This document shows positions 54,730 through 63,763 of a DNA stretch of 64,000 nt, one piece after another (within the stretch, counting starts at the first letter, position 1; each line of letters opens with the position of its first letter). The notes under the pieces are model-generated. The model worked only from the letters and a program-made list of their open reading frames with translations, was not told the DNA's origin and did no database searches. This stretch comes from Mucilaginibacter sp. (GTDB lineage: Bacteria > Bacteroidota > Bacteroidia > Sphingobacteriales > Sphingobacteriaceae): NCBI GenBank assembly GCA_030445275.1, contig JAUCSE010000031.1, forward strand, positions 104,461 to 168,460, in the 5' to 3' direction. Both the position numbers and the translations under genes were made by a program.

Positions 54730-55581
54730 TTAATGCTGAACAATAAAGCTTCCTACCAATAATGCATTTATCTGATCCATACTTAACGGCTCATCAAATG
54801 CTGCAGTTGCAACCGTTACAGATGTAGTATCGCCTGCTAAGCTTTTAAGTTTAGTAATATCAACTGTGCCTTGTATAACGTTCTCTTCGCCTTTATAATT
54901 GGCATCAATAGTTGTAATGCCGGTATCATTACCCAATGTGGCAGTACTGTTTATCCATGGCGATAGTTTTAGTAATTGACGTACTGCCGAAGCATGGCGG
55001 GCCTCAACCGCATGAATAGCTAATACTGCCGATAACATGGTTTGATTCCCTAATAAATTGGGCAACTGCCCTTTATAGCCACGTACGCCTGTATCTTCAA
55101 AAGCGAGGGCTACATTCAGGAAAACGCTGTAATCAGTAAAGATATTCTGGAACGGACCCGTTTTTGTACCATTACCACCCGAAAAGTCAAACTCAGGCGC
55201 TGTAACCGGTGTGCCACCTAACCTGGTTATTAAAGTTTTTAAAACCGATACATGCTGATTCTCGTCATCGCGTATGGTAATAAAATAAGGTAATAGATTT
55301 GCAGGTATTACTGTACCAGCGCCGGTACTCAGGTTATAAAGTGATGATTCTAAATACTCCAGTGTAAGGGCAAAGTTTAAAACCTCCACTACCGATGGCT
55401 TTGCAGTGTCAGCAGCATAAGCTCTTTTAAGCATGGTTCCTAAAGCAAATGGCATAGCAGCCATGGCTACCTTTGAACCAAAGCTGGTTATATTTTTGAT
55501 AGCGGAACGACGCGGGTTCAACTTGTCGTTAAATTCCGGGTCAATTTTTTCTATATCGTTTATAATGTTAAATAAATTCAT
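54730..55581 (-). CDS. Exported ferritin-like domain protein, copy A2
   Basis: 283 aa. N-terminal RRSAIKNITSFGSKVAMAAMPFALGTMLKRAYA is a Tat-like signal (twin Arg at ~25), then a PF13668-type ferritin-like four-helix bundle: LTLEYLESSLY, DDENQHVSVLKTLI, AFEDTGVRGYKGQ and HAVEARHASAVRQL give the metal-site Glu/His pattern, all intact. The C-terminus (ITTIDANYKGEENVIQG...) is paralogue-specific. Follows B2 by 12 bp. Function unknown; metal or oxidant handling is inference. Confidence 0.85.
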   Translation of the reverse strand: MNLFNIINDIEKIDPEFNDKLNPRRSAIKNITSFGSKVAMAAMPFALGTMLKRAYAADTAKPSVVEVLNFALTLEYLESSLYNLSTGAGTVIPANLLPYFITIRDDENQHVSVLKTLITRLGGTPVTAPEFDFSGGNGTKTGPFQNIFTDYSVFLNVALAFEDTGVRGYKGQLPNLLGNQTMLSAVLAIHAVEARHASAVRQLLKLSPWINSTATLGNDTGITTIDANYKGEENVIQGTVDITKLKSLAGDTTSVTVATAAFDEPLSMDQINALLVGSFIVQH

Positions 55582-55593
55582 GGCGATGGGGTT

Positions 55594-56292
55594 TTAAGAA
55601 GCTACGTAACCGTAATTTACTGCATTAACTTTAATTTTAAAGTAAGGATTAATCATGAGCAATATTTCAGATATAGTCGAAGATTTATTAAAACCATTTC
55701 CGTCAACCTGATCATTACCTGCAAAAGTACCAAAGGCGGTAATATTACTAATCAACGCAGAATGTCTTGCTTCAACAGATACAATTTTACCGACTATTGT
55801 GAGGTATGTTTCCGTTGCAATCAAATATCCTATACCGTCATAAGCCCGTATTCCCATATCTTTAAACACTTTGGCGGCAGTAAGTACACTTGGCCTGGTG
55901 GTAAAATCAAGGGAACTAAGATCAATAACCAGTTCGGGGATCGCTTTGCCGCCCAGGGCGGTTTTAAAAAACTCGCGGTGCACAACATCATGATCACGAA
56001 TACTGGTAAATGATGCTATTTCATCGGCTGTGATGCCAGCGTATGGAGTTAGTAACAATTGAGTGTAAAATGCAGCTTCCAATTGCTCTACTGCATATAC
56101 ATAATTTAAAATAGCCATATCACCTGTTATGCCAATATCAATCCCGTCTGGTTGAACCTTGATCTTATGATCCTTGTGACAAGCCGCTGTAGCTAATAAA
56201 CCCGCGGATGCAACCCCAATACCGGCGTAACGCAAAAACGATCTCCTGGCTATATTGGCACCCGGTATGCGCTCTTGTAATTCTGTTTTCAT
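55594..56292 (-). CDS. Exported ferritin-like lipoprotein, copy B2, with a lost metal-ligand Glu
   Basis: 232 aa. Tat-type signal ARRSFLRYAGIGVASAGLLATAAC (lipobox TAAC), then a ferritin-like bundle: VEQLEAAFYTQ, IRDHDVVHREFF, VFKDMGIRAYDG, SVEARHSALISN. Compared with B1 (FEDTG) and the A proteins (FEDTG), the third-helix Glu is Lys (codon AAA), so one expected ligand is missing. Ends NAVNYGYVAS like B1. First gene of the second copy of the pair. Confidence 0.83.
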   Translation of the reverse strand: MKTELQERIPGANIARRSFLRYAGIGVASAGLLATAACHKDHKIKVQPDGIDIGITGDMAILNYVYAVEQLEAAFYTQLLLTPYAGITADEIASFTSIRDHDVVHREFFKTALGGKAIPELVIDLSSLDFTTRPSVLTAAKVFKDMGIRAYDGIGYLIATETYLTIVGKIVSVEARHSALISNITAFGTFAGNDQVDGNGFNKSSTISEILLMINPYFKIKVNAVNYGYVAS

Positions 56293-56556
56293 AGAGGTTA
56301 AGTTTAAAAAGTGTTTCTATAGTTTTGTTTGTAGCTGCATACATGCCTGACTTAAACAGATCTAAAGACGTTTTGTCAATAAAATTAAGAGAAATAAAAG
56401 AAACAAAGCATCTTTAAATATTATTGAGAAAAAATAGCCTGTATACATATGGCAACAAACCGGTTACATTGGTAACTTTTGTTATTGATGATAAGCATGT
56501 TACGATGCAAGCAAGTAAGAATTATCAGATAAACGCCCGGGTCCGCAAATTAAAAA

Positions 56557-56600
56557 TAACAGAAAGACCGCCTACCTTAAAGTAAGCGGTCTTTCTGTTA
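56557..56600 (-). terminator. Terminator of the first ferritin-like pair
   Basis: TAACAGAAAGACCGC (56557-56571) pairs with GCGGTCTTTCTGTTA (56586-56600), ~30 bp past the stop of A1, with a T-run on the minus strand. The rest of 56293-56631 holds only the B2 leader, whose first ~55 bp (TTAAGTTTAAAAAGTG) resemble the B1 leader, and a small GTTAC/GTAAC hairpin at 56463-56475. Confidence 0.75.
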
Positions 56601-56631
56601 TAAAATTAAATATGTAATAATTAATCGGGCA

Positions 56632-57486
56632 TTAATGCACCAGGAAGGTCCCTTGCAACAAGGCCAAAACCTGGGCGCTGCTTAATGCTTCGTCAAATGC
56701 GGCGGTAGCAACCGCCACTGATGTAGTGCTGGCGGTTGCACTTTTCAGCGTAGTGACATCAACGCCACCCTGAGTCACATTTTGTTCACCATCATAATTG
56801 CCATTTACTGCAGCCACTCCGGTATCATTACCTAAAGCTGCGGTGCTGGTGATCCATGGTGTTTGTCCGCGAAGCTGGCGTATAGCCGATGCATGGCGTG
56901 CTTCAACCGCGTGAATTGATAGTGCAGCTGTTAATACCGTTTGATTTTTCAGCAAAAAGCCTGCTTGTCCCTTATAGGCCCGTACGCCGGTGTCTTCAAA
57001 CACCTGTGCAACAGCCAGGAAAGTACCGTAATTTGTTAAAACATCAGCAAATGGGCCGTTCCCCTTGTTGTTACCTCCGGTTAAATCAATGGTTGGCAAG
57101 GATACCGGTGTACCGCCCAATGAGGTGATTACGCCCTTTAAAAAAGTAACGTGATTGTTTTCGTCGGTTGTTACCTGGTTAAAATATTTGGCAGCAGCGT
57201 CGGCAGGAATTAAAGCGGTTCCTTTAGCTTTACCGGCATTGTAAAAGGTTGATTCCAGATACTCTAATGTAAGGGCATAATTTAATACATCTACTACAGA
57301 TGGAGCCGCCGAATCAGCGGCATATGCCTTTTTAAACATGGTACCTACCGCGAATGGTAATGCCGCGATTGCTACTTTTGAACCAAAGCTGGTTATATTT
57401 TTGATCACATCACGACGCTGGCTCAGCTTGCCGTAAACTTCCGGATCAATATTTTCAATTTCTTCTATTATATTAAATAAATTCAT
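56632..57486 (-). CDS. Exported ferritin-like domain protein, copy A1
   Basis: 284 aa, close relative of A2: MNLFNIIEEIENIDPEVYGKL, Tat-like RRDVIKNITSFGSKVAIA..., LTLEYLESTFYN, TDENNHVTFLKGVI, VFEDTGVRAYKGQ, VEARHASAIRQL. All ligand positions are intact. C-terminal VAAVNGNYDGEQNVTQG... parallels A2. Twelve bp after B1, sharing a 57-bp identical junction with the second copy. Confidence 0.86.
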   Translation of the reverse strand: MNLFNIIEEIENIDPEVYGKLSQRRDVIKNITSFGSKVAIAALPFAVGTMFKKAYAADSAAPSVVDVLNYALTLEYLESTFYNAGKAKGTALIPADAAAKYFNQVTTDENNHVTFLKGVITSLGGTPVSLPTIDLTGGNNKGNGPFADVLTNYGTFLAVAQVFEDTGVRAYKGQAGFLLKNQTVLTAALSIHAVEARHASAIRQLRGQTPWITSTAALGNDTGVAAVNGNYDGEQNVTQGGVDVTTLKSATASTTSVAVATAAFDEALSSAQVLALLQGTFLVH

Positions 57487-57498
57487 GGCGATGGGGTT

Positions 57499-58203
57499 TT
57501 AAGAAGCTACGTAACCGTAATTTACTGCACTAACTTTAGTTTTTAAGTAGGTATTAGCTATCTTAAGAACATCTGCTATGGTGGCTGATTTGTTTAAACT
57601 GTTTGTTGGATCAACTACATCAATGCCGGCAAAAGTGCCGGGAGTGATCAGATTGCTGATCAAGGCCGCGTGACGGGCTTCGACCGAAACAATCTTTCCG
57701 GCTATTAACAGATAATTAGCATCTGCAATAAGATAACCTGCGCCATCATATGCTGTAACACCGGTGTCTTCAAATGCCTTGGCGGCGGCTAATACACTTG
57801 TCCGGCTGCTAAAATTGATGGAAGAAAAATCGGGTGTTAAAGCAGGAATTGCTTTTGCTCCCAGGGCAGCTTTAAAAAACTCCCGGTGCAAAACCTCATG
57901 ATCACGAATATCAGTTAGCAACGCGCTTTCTGAAGCGCTTATGCCGCTGTAAGGGGTAAGCACTACCTGTAAGTAAAATGCGGCTTCCAGTTGTTCTAAT
58001 GCGTACGCGTAGTTTAAAATAGCGAAATCGTCTTTGGCCCCAAGGTCAATTCCGTTTGTAGTGGGATTGGGGTTATTATGATCTTTGTGGCAAGCCGCGG
58101 TAGCTAATAAGCCCACGGAAGCAGCCCCAACACCTGCATAACGCAAAAACGACCTCCTGGCCATATTTGCACCCAGCATGCTTTCTTGTGATTCTGTTTT
58201 CAT
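57499..58203 (-). CDS. Exported ferritin-like lipoprotein, copy B1
   Basis: 234 aa. Tat-type signal ARRSFLRYAGVGAASVGLLATAAC with lipobox, then LEQLEAAFYLQ, IRDHEVLHREFF, AFEDTGVTAYDG and SVEARHAALISN: metal pattern intact. Ends SAVNYGYVAS. First gene of the B1-A1 operon. PF13668-type, physiological role unknown. Confidence 0.86.
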   Translation of the reverse strand: MKTESQESMLGANMARRSFLRYAGVGAASVGLLATAACHKDHNNPNPTTNGIDLGAKDDFAILNYAYALEQLEAAFYLQVVLTPYSGISASESALLTDIRDHEVLHREFFKAALGAKAIPALTPDFSSINFSSRTSVLAAAKAFEDTGVTAYDGAGYLIADANYLLIAGKIVSVEARHAALISNLITPGTFAGIDVVDPTNSLNKSATIADVLKIANTYLKTKVSAVNYGYVAS

Positions 58204-58456
58204 AGAAGTTAAGTTTTAAAAGTGTTTCGATTAGTTTCGTTTTGTAGATGATATACGCCTAATTAAACACGCCGGATTTTGAAAACAGCGATAATAACCA
58301 CTCCCGCCGGGAGTACTCCAAATCAGAGTAATTTCCTGTGAGTTAATTTAACCAGCTTACCAGTTTTAGCTTGTTGGGTTTTGATAAAAACAGTTATTGA
58401 TAAACAGGAAAACGAGCTATCCCTGTTATAATGCACAATGATGGAATGTTTTGAGC

Positions 58457-58548
58457 AAAAAAAGGCCGAAAAACTCTCGCAGTGTTTCGGCCCTACATCT
58501 ACCTATGAAAAACAACCCCTATTAAGAAAGGGACATTACGTTTAATTC
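58457..58548 (-). ncRNA. Candidate small RNA ending in an orphan terminator
   Basis: GGCCGAAAAACT (58464-58475) pairs with AGTGTTTCGGCC (58481-58492); on the minus strand the stem is followed by a seven-T run. No minus-strand gene precedes it, the next gene at 58754 being plus-strand, so the terminator needs its own transcript. A weak -7-like TGCATTTG lies at 58555-58548, and an inner CCCT/AGGG hairpin at ~58517-58532. Size ~80-90 nt. The rest of 58204-58753 shows only the B1 leader and AT-rich sequence. Confidence 0.35.
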
Positions 58549-58753
58549 AAATGCAATGCCAATTGTTAAATAAAGGTTAATAAAACAGCGTATAACGAAT
58601 TTTTAATTATTTTAGACTTGTATATTGTAGAAAATACTTCCCAAATGTGGATTCTAATTACACATAGCTTAATTTTAAATAAACTGATAATTATTTTTTA
58701 ATATAAATGACAGCACAAGAAACTATAAATCAATAACATTGTTATTAGAATGT

Positions 58754-59071
58754 ATGGACCAAAACATTTATTTACTGGCAACAGATCCTAACAATCCCTG
58801 CCGGGATGTAATTCACTCGAGGGATACCCGTTTGAAGGTTAGGGTTTTTTGTTTGGATCGTGAAAAGTTTTGTCCTGATGATAGTGAAGTGCAGTTATAT
58901 GGCTACGCCGATAATAAATTATTTGCGTTTGAAACCATTAACATAGCCGCCGAAGATGCCATTGACCTGGTTAATGCCATTAAATGGTACGCCCATTATA
59001 TTGATTACCCCAAAATGGAAATACTGCCCGAAGACCCGCGCCCGGGCCAAAATATAGCTATGGTAATATAA
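58754..59071 (+). CDS. Small unknown protein
   Basis: 105 aa from the ATG at 58754 (MDQNIYLLATDPNNPC); the frame opens 15 bp earlier at a TTG. No signal peptide; short hydrophobic-acidic segments (VQLYGYADNKLFAFETINIAAEDAIDLVNAIKWYAHYID). Not recognised. Isolated, without neighbours in its direction nearby. Confidence 0.6.
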   Translation: MDQNIYLLATDPNNPCRDVIHSRDTRLKVRVFCLDREKFCPDDSEVQLYGYADNKLFAFETINIAAEDAIDLVNAIKWYAHYIDYPKMEILPEDPRPGQNIAMVI

Positions 59072-59300
59072 CCATCGGCACTTGTTCTATTCCGTCATCA
59101 GAAGTATTATTCATGAGCCCATAAAGGAGGATACCCCAAATATCTTCTCTATTCTTTATTATTAGGTTATTAATAAAGCCTTTGTAACATCACTTTTACA
59201 TATTTTTTTTAAAAATCGCCCTGATTTCCATTTATTTTATCTTCAACCCGTTGATTTTCATACTTTAAAAGATTATTTTTATAGGGAGTTGATGAATTTA

Positions 59301-59699
59301 AAAGCAGGGCTTATGCTACCTAAATTCTTTAATTTACATTAATATATATTTAAATATATAACTATATGAAAAAGTTAATCCTTATCATCATGTTAGTAAT
59401 TGTGGGAAGCACATTTACTAAAACTAATGCCGCCACCAGAGCATTACCAACCAACTACAATTTACCAGTTTCGCACAAAAGTTATTCGATCAACGAATTA
59501 CAATCAACCAACGCCACTGTTGAGTTTAAGAAAGCCGGTATATTATCAATTGCTGTAAAATCATTACCAAATGGTGATGTGACTGACGGTAGTGGAAATG
59601 TAATAGGCTATTGGGTTTATGATCCAAACTCAGGCGTTTTACTTATCGTTCTTTACTAATCTAAGATTTCATTAACTATAATCACATAAGCCCTGCTTT
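59301..59699. repeat. 15-bp perfect inverted repeat bracketing the 97-aa gene
   Basis: AAAGCAGGGCTTATG (59301-59315) and its exact complement (59685-59699), 51 bp before and 25 bp after the small secreted-protein gene. Also an 18-bp palindrome TATATATTTAAATATATA at 59343-59360 just before its ATG. Confidence 0.7.
59366..59659 (+). CDS. Small secreted unknown protein (97 aa)
   Basis: Signal peptide MKKLILIIMLVIVGSTF to about TKTNA. The mature ~75 residues are NELQSTNATVEFKKAGILSI and a C-terminal strand GSGNVIGYWVYDPNSGVLLIVLY that ends in hydrophobics. No Cys. Bracketed by inverted repeats and followed 77 bp later by the TonB-receptor-like barrel gene. Family not recognised. Confidence 0.65.
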   Translation: MKKLILIIMLVIVGSTFTKTNAATRALPTNYNLPVSHKSYSINELQSTNATVEFKKAGILSIAVKSLPNGDVTDGSGNVIGYWVYDPNSGVLLIVLY

Positions 59700-59736
59700 G
59701 TTAATATTTTTGTAGCTTTATTCAAACACGCCATTA

Positions 59737-62493
59737 TTGTTGAGACTTTATTTTTATTTGCTTTCACTTATTGCATTCGTATTTGTTCCAGTGAAGTCAT
59801 TTTCACAAGAAAAAAATTCAATACATCTTAAAATTATGCAAAAAAGGCTGGCAGGTACCGCACCAGAGGGCGCTCGCTTTGATCTCTATATATACGCTGA
59901 TTCCTTATTGAAAAAAACATACAACAACTTATCAACAGACACAGTAATCAAAGTTTCTGGTAATACCAGATCTGTTTATAAGGCTTTGATTCATAAAACA
60001 GGGTATGCGGATACCAGTTTCTATTGGCGATTTGATACGGTACGGGTTAACTACGTTAAAGTGTTTTTCTTGAAAGCATCGCCCATTCAATTGAAAGATG
60101 TAATTATTAAAGGCGAAAGGGAATCGTATAAACGGGGGGATACGTTGGTTATACCTGTTGATAAAATTAAAACCCAACCTCACTCAAGCGCTACGGATTT
60201 AATGGATAAGATACCAGGGGTTTCTGTAGGCACAGGAGGCAATGTTTCGGTACTGGGGAAAAAAGTAGACAAGATAAAAGTTGACGGGGTTGAAATGTTT
60301 GGCGGAAATGCCAAAGCAACTTTAGAGAATGTAAGATCTGATATGTTAAAGGATGTTGAAATCACTAACCTAACCGGCGAATCTGATGGGGGAGTTGAGC
60401 TTAATTTAAGGCTGAAGCGAGATAAAAAAGAAGGTATATACGGAGATATCTATAGCCAGTATGGCACCAACAACAGGGAAAACTTTGGCATCAAGTTTAA
60501 TCATATAAAGCCTTCATCATTTTTTACTGCCTTTGTAAATTATAACAACCAAAATCAGCAGGTGTTATCGCCCAATGAATACCTTCAGCTGGTTGGTTAT
60601 AATAATGATGCTTCAAATACATTAGGGACACAAAAGTTATACTATAATACTAAACTGGAAGATCCGATAGATAATTTGAATAAGATTGGCGAGCTGTTCC
60701 CTTTTTTGGAAAAGGGAGTGCATAAGAGATTATCGGGAGGCTTGAATTTGAGCAAAAGGTATAAGCGCTTAAACTGGGATTCGTATGTGTTAGGCAGCCA
60801 TGATCAAAGCCAGATTAATGAAAATTCAAACACGATTAATAGTTTAGGTGAACTGAGCGGACAAGACTTGAAAAACTCCACAGCTAATGGCCGAAATTAT
60901 AATATTATTGGGCAGAGCAGCTTGAAATGGACTCCAAATGATAAGAACATACTCAATGCCAAACTAATTCTTCAAAAAATTAATAATAAAGACAATCCGT
61001 CAGACCAATCGACCAGCTCCTTATATAATCACGCAGATACCCTTGTTAATGATGCCGTTATTAACAGCAATCAGCACATTACCAATAAAAATAATTTGAT
61101 TTTCCTGAAAGGAAATTGGGAACACCGTTATGATAAACCGGCTAAGAAAACAACAATTTCGGCTGGCTTACTCATTAACAATACAGGGTACGAAAATAAT
61201 TATGACAACCTGTTTTTTACCAACGGTATAACCACTGTAAATAACAATCAAATAAACCAGTCAAATAAAAACTACAACTACTTTGCATCAGTTCAACACA
61301 GCATTCCATTAAGCAGAAAGTTCCTGATAGACTTTAGAATAAATACCGTATTAAACAATAGCACCCTACACAGGACTGGCGAAAACATACTTGATAATGA
61401 CCTGGTGCAATTTAGCGCACCTTTGAGTATCAGAAATTTCCACATTCAAAATAACCAAACCGCTTTTCAAACTTTCCTGTTTTATAAAGCAAAAGGGTTA
61501 AGCATAATTACAGGAGTAGGGGCTTTAAATACAAACTGGAATGTACATACCACAGATACTATATACAATAAGTATAACAAGCTATCGCTTTTGCCTGCAC
61601 TATATGTAAATTATGTATTTGATAAATCAAAAGTATCGCTCAGATACACGAAAGAACAAACTACTCCGGCTATTAATAATTTAACCCCTGTAACTGACAG
61701 CAGCCGAATTCAGCAGGTTTATAGAGGAAATCCAACGCTGAGCACTTACCTCAGCAACAAATATGAAATAAACTCAGATGTATTTATCAGTGGTTTTGGT
61801 TCTGTAAACTTGTCATTAGGATATTTGAAAGCAAACCAACCGGTTATTGACAATTTTATTTTAACAGGCGGTCTTTTTCCAATAAGAACTTCTGATCAGT
61901 ATAGAAATTCAAACGAAATAACAGGAACGCTTTCTTACTTCAGGTTTAATCCCGGGAAGTTACTTAACCCGTACTTTTTTATATTTTACATTTGGCGCAA
62001 GCAGTATCAGCTAAACCAGCAAATAGCCACACCAATAGAACTTAGCACGGTAAGTCCGCAGGTGGGTTTAAAAATGAATATCAATAAAGAACATACCCTG
62101 AATTTAGGCGTTCAATCGTTCATCAACAATACCCAATCATCTGCCTCGTCAAATGGTGCAGCAAGCCGCTTTAATGTTGATTTAAAGGATGACAACAAAA
62201 TTACCGATGGCCTTTATTATAAATTTTCCACTAAATGGATATTTATATATACCAACGCTGCATACAGTTCAATTAAGCCGGTTACTAATTTTAATCTGTA
62301 TCAATATCTCGGTAAACAGAAGACCTGGCAAATTAATGCCGGGATAAACAATATGTTCAATGTTGATGAAATTAAGCTGATCAATGTTGGCATAACACAA
62401 AGAACTACATCATCATATAATTACCTGTCAAGATATATCAACGTAGGCATTACATTTTATCCCGAAAAATGGAAAAAAGCACTTACAAATTAA
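59737..62493 (+). CDS. TonB-dependent-receptor-like outer-membrane barrel, TTG start
   Basis: 918 aa. No in-frame ATG before residue 34; TTG at 59737 (or 59740) begins the signal peptide LRLYFYLLSLIAFVFVPVKSFSQ. Then a short beta domain (residues ~25-115), a plug domain (LKDVIIKGERESYKRGDTLVIPVDK, ATDLMDKIPGV, DKIKVDGVEMFGGNAKATLENV, DMLKDVEITNL), and a long barrel of alternating strands to an aromatic end (INVGITFYPEKWKKALTN). It lacks a clear TonB-box and the SusC carboxypeptidase-like domain. Ligand unknown. Confidence 0.88.
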   Translation: MLRLYFYLLSLIAFVFVPVKSFSQEKNSIHLKIMQKRLAGTAPEGARFDLYIYADSLLKKTYNNLSTDTVIKVSGNTRSVYKALIHKTGYADTSFYWRFDTVRVNYVKVFFLKASPIQLKDVIIKGERESYKRGDTLVIPVDKIKTQPHSSATDLMDKIPGVSVGTGGNVSVLGKKVDKIKVDGVEMFGGNAKATLENVRSDMLKDVEITNLTGESDGGVELNLRLKRDKKEGIYGDIYSQYGTNNRENFGIKFNHIKPSSFFTAFVNYNNQNQQVLSPNEYLQLVGYNNDASNTLGTQKLYYNTKLEDPIDNLNKIGELFPFLEKGVHKRLSGGLNLSKRYKRLNWDSYVLGSHDQSQINENSNTINSLGELSGQDLKNSTANGRNYNIIGQSSLKWTPNDKNILNAKLILQKINNKDNPSDQSTSSLYNHADTLVNDAVINSNQHITNKNNLIFLKGNWEHRYDKPAKKTTISAGLLINNTGYENNYDNLFFTNGITTVNNNQINQSNKNYNYFASVQHSIPLSRKFLIDFRINTVLNNSTLHRTGENILDNDLVQFSAPLSIRNFHIQNNQTAFQTFLFYKAKGLSIITGVGALNTNWNVHTTDTIYNKYNKLSLLPALYVNYVFDKSKVSLRYTKEQTTPAINNLTPVTDSSRIQQVYRGNPTLSTYLSNKYEINSDVFISGFGSVNLSLGYLKANQPVIDNFILTGGLFPIRTSDQYRNSNEITGTLSYFRFNPGKLLNPYFFIFYIWRKQYQLNQQIATPIELSTVSPQVGLKMNINKEHTLNLGVQSFINNTQSSASSNGAASRFNVDLKDDNKITDGLYYKFSTKWIFIYTNAAYSSIKPVTNFNLYQYLGKQKTWQINAGINNMFNVDEIKLINVGITQRTTSSYNYLSRYINVGITFYPEKWKKALTN

Positions 62494-62558
62494 CCTTTTT
62501 AGTTTAACAGATGAAAAACCTGAAAGCCAATATTATACATCAAACTATTAAAAACACG

Positions 62559-63479
62559 ATGAAACACACCCTACTATTAGCCTTTTTATTGATGTCATTT
62601 TTGAGCTCCTTCGCTCAATCTGCATCTACTAAATCAGAACTTGCCTCATTAGCGGGTTATAAAGTTACGTCTACAATAGAAAACAAAACGGTAGGAAGCA
62701 CCCCCATTGCTGTTGATGGCAGCCAGACTGCAGTAAGTACCCAACCTACAGGTTACTCACCCAGCAAAACTGAAAAACTGACTTGGGAAACCGTGTTCGA
62801 AAACAAAACAGAGGCTACCATTACAGCAACAAAAAAACTTAAAAGAATCATTTTTATATTAGACAGGCCCTTTGGAATATTGAAATATGATTCTGATAAT
62901 TCTTTTGAATCATCAGACGGTTCTGAAAGATTAGTTAAAAAATTTACGGATCAATTAGGTGTGCCATCTACCAGAACTATAAATGGCAAGGATAATGTTG
63001 ATGAAAAAGCATCCGCAGTTACCAGTAAAACAGATATTCTGTGGAATAATAACTTACCCATTTATGATGCCTCGTTTTACTGGAACGGCTTAAATATTAC
63101 CCTGCCACCTCATTTGAAACCGGAACAAAACGCCTCATGGAAAACGAAGATTGAGTTAAATGACAAAACGGTTGAAAACGAATTTGTTATAACAAAAGCT
63201 GACTTGGCTAACCTGGTTATTGCTATAAAAAGCAAGGAAGTGTACAAAGGTGCAACTACAAGTTTAAATGCAGAAGGAGCTCCATCGGGCATATCATTAG
63301 GACTAAATACCAAACAAAAAACTTTTGATGGAACAATTACTGTTGATGCAAAAACAATGTTCATTTTGAGCGGAACATTGAAAACCGAAACCATATCTGA
63401 TCTTTCTATAAATGGCGGAGGGCCCTCAGAAAGAAAGAGTTATTCCATTACAACCATTACTACCAGTATAAAAAGATAA
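62559..63479 (+). CDS. Secreted unknown protein (DUF6263-like)
   Basis: 306 aa from the ATG at 62559, which begins the signal peptide MKHTLLLAFLLMSFLSSFAQ; an in-frame ATG at 62511 would add 16 residues and be 17 bp from the upstream stop. Mature part is beta-rich (YKVTSTIENKTVGSTPIAVDG, ATITATKKLKRIIFILD, KTFDGTITVDAKTMFILSGTLKTETISDLSI). The latter segment resembles DUF6263-type proteins (low confidence). Follows the barrel gene, so the three genes may act together in the outer membrane. Confidence 0.7.
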   Translation: MKHTLLLAFLLMSFLSSFAQSASTKSELASLAGYKVTSTIENKTVGSTPIAVDGSQTAVSTQPTGYSPSKTEKLTWETVFENKTEATITATKKLKRIIFILDRPFGILKYDSDNSFESSDGSERLVKKFTDQLGVPSTRTINGKDNVDEKASAVTSKTDILWNNNLPIYDASFYWNGLNITLPPHLKPEQNASWKTKIELNDKTVENEFVITKADLANLVIAIKSKEVYKGATTSLNAEGAPSGISLGLNTKQKTFDGTITVDAKTMFILSGTLKTETISDLSINGGGPSERKSYSITTITTSIKR

Positions 63480-63605
63480 ACCGGGGGAATTGCCTTCTTT
63501 AAGATACCATATCATAGAGCCGGGCATTGGCAACCTCAAATACGGCGATGGTTTTAAAATTAAGTATACTGATAATCAACCCATAACCGATATTTTTAAT
63601 TTTTT

Positions 63606-63636
63606 TTTGAAGAATAGATCAGAACTTCTATATTTG
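63606..63636 (+). promoter_or_regulatory. Promoter of tRNA-Val
   Basis: TTTG at 63606-63609, 19 nt, then a perfect TATATTTG at 63629-63636; transcription would begin ~9 nt before the tRNA. Confidence 0.85.
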
Positions 63637-63651
63637 CAGACCCAAAAGCAA

Positions 63652-63726
63652 GGGAGTTTAGCTCAGCTGGTTCAGAGCATCTGCCTTACAAGCAGAGGGT
63701 CACTGGTTCGAACCCAGTAACTCCCA
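63652..63726 (+). tRNA. tRNA-Val (anticodon TAC)
   Basis: Acceptor GGGAGTT (63652-63658) pairs with AACTCCC (63719-63725), discriminator A. D arm AGCTCAGCTGGTTCAGAGC, anticodon loop CTTACAA (anticodon TAC), T arm GGTTCGAAC. CCA is not encoded (genomic ACA follows). Confidence 0.98.
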
Positions 63727-63731
63727 CATAG

Positions 63732-63760
63732 AAAGGTCTTGCAATTGCAAGGCCTTTTTT
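63732..63760 (+). terminator. Terminator of tRNA-Val
   Basis: AAAGGTCTTGC (63732-63742) and GCAAGGCCTTT (63747-63757), AATT loop, then TTT. Confidence 0.85.
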
Positions 63761-63763
63761 ACT

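Noticed and set aside
63490..63720. 76-aa plus-strand ORF
   Set aside because: It runs straight through the tRNA-Val gene and its promoter.
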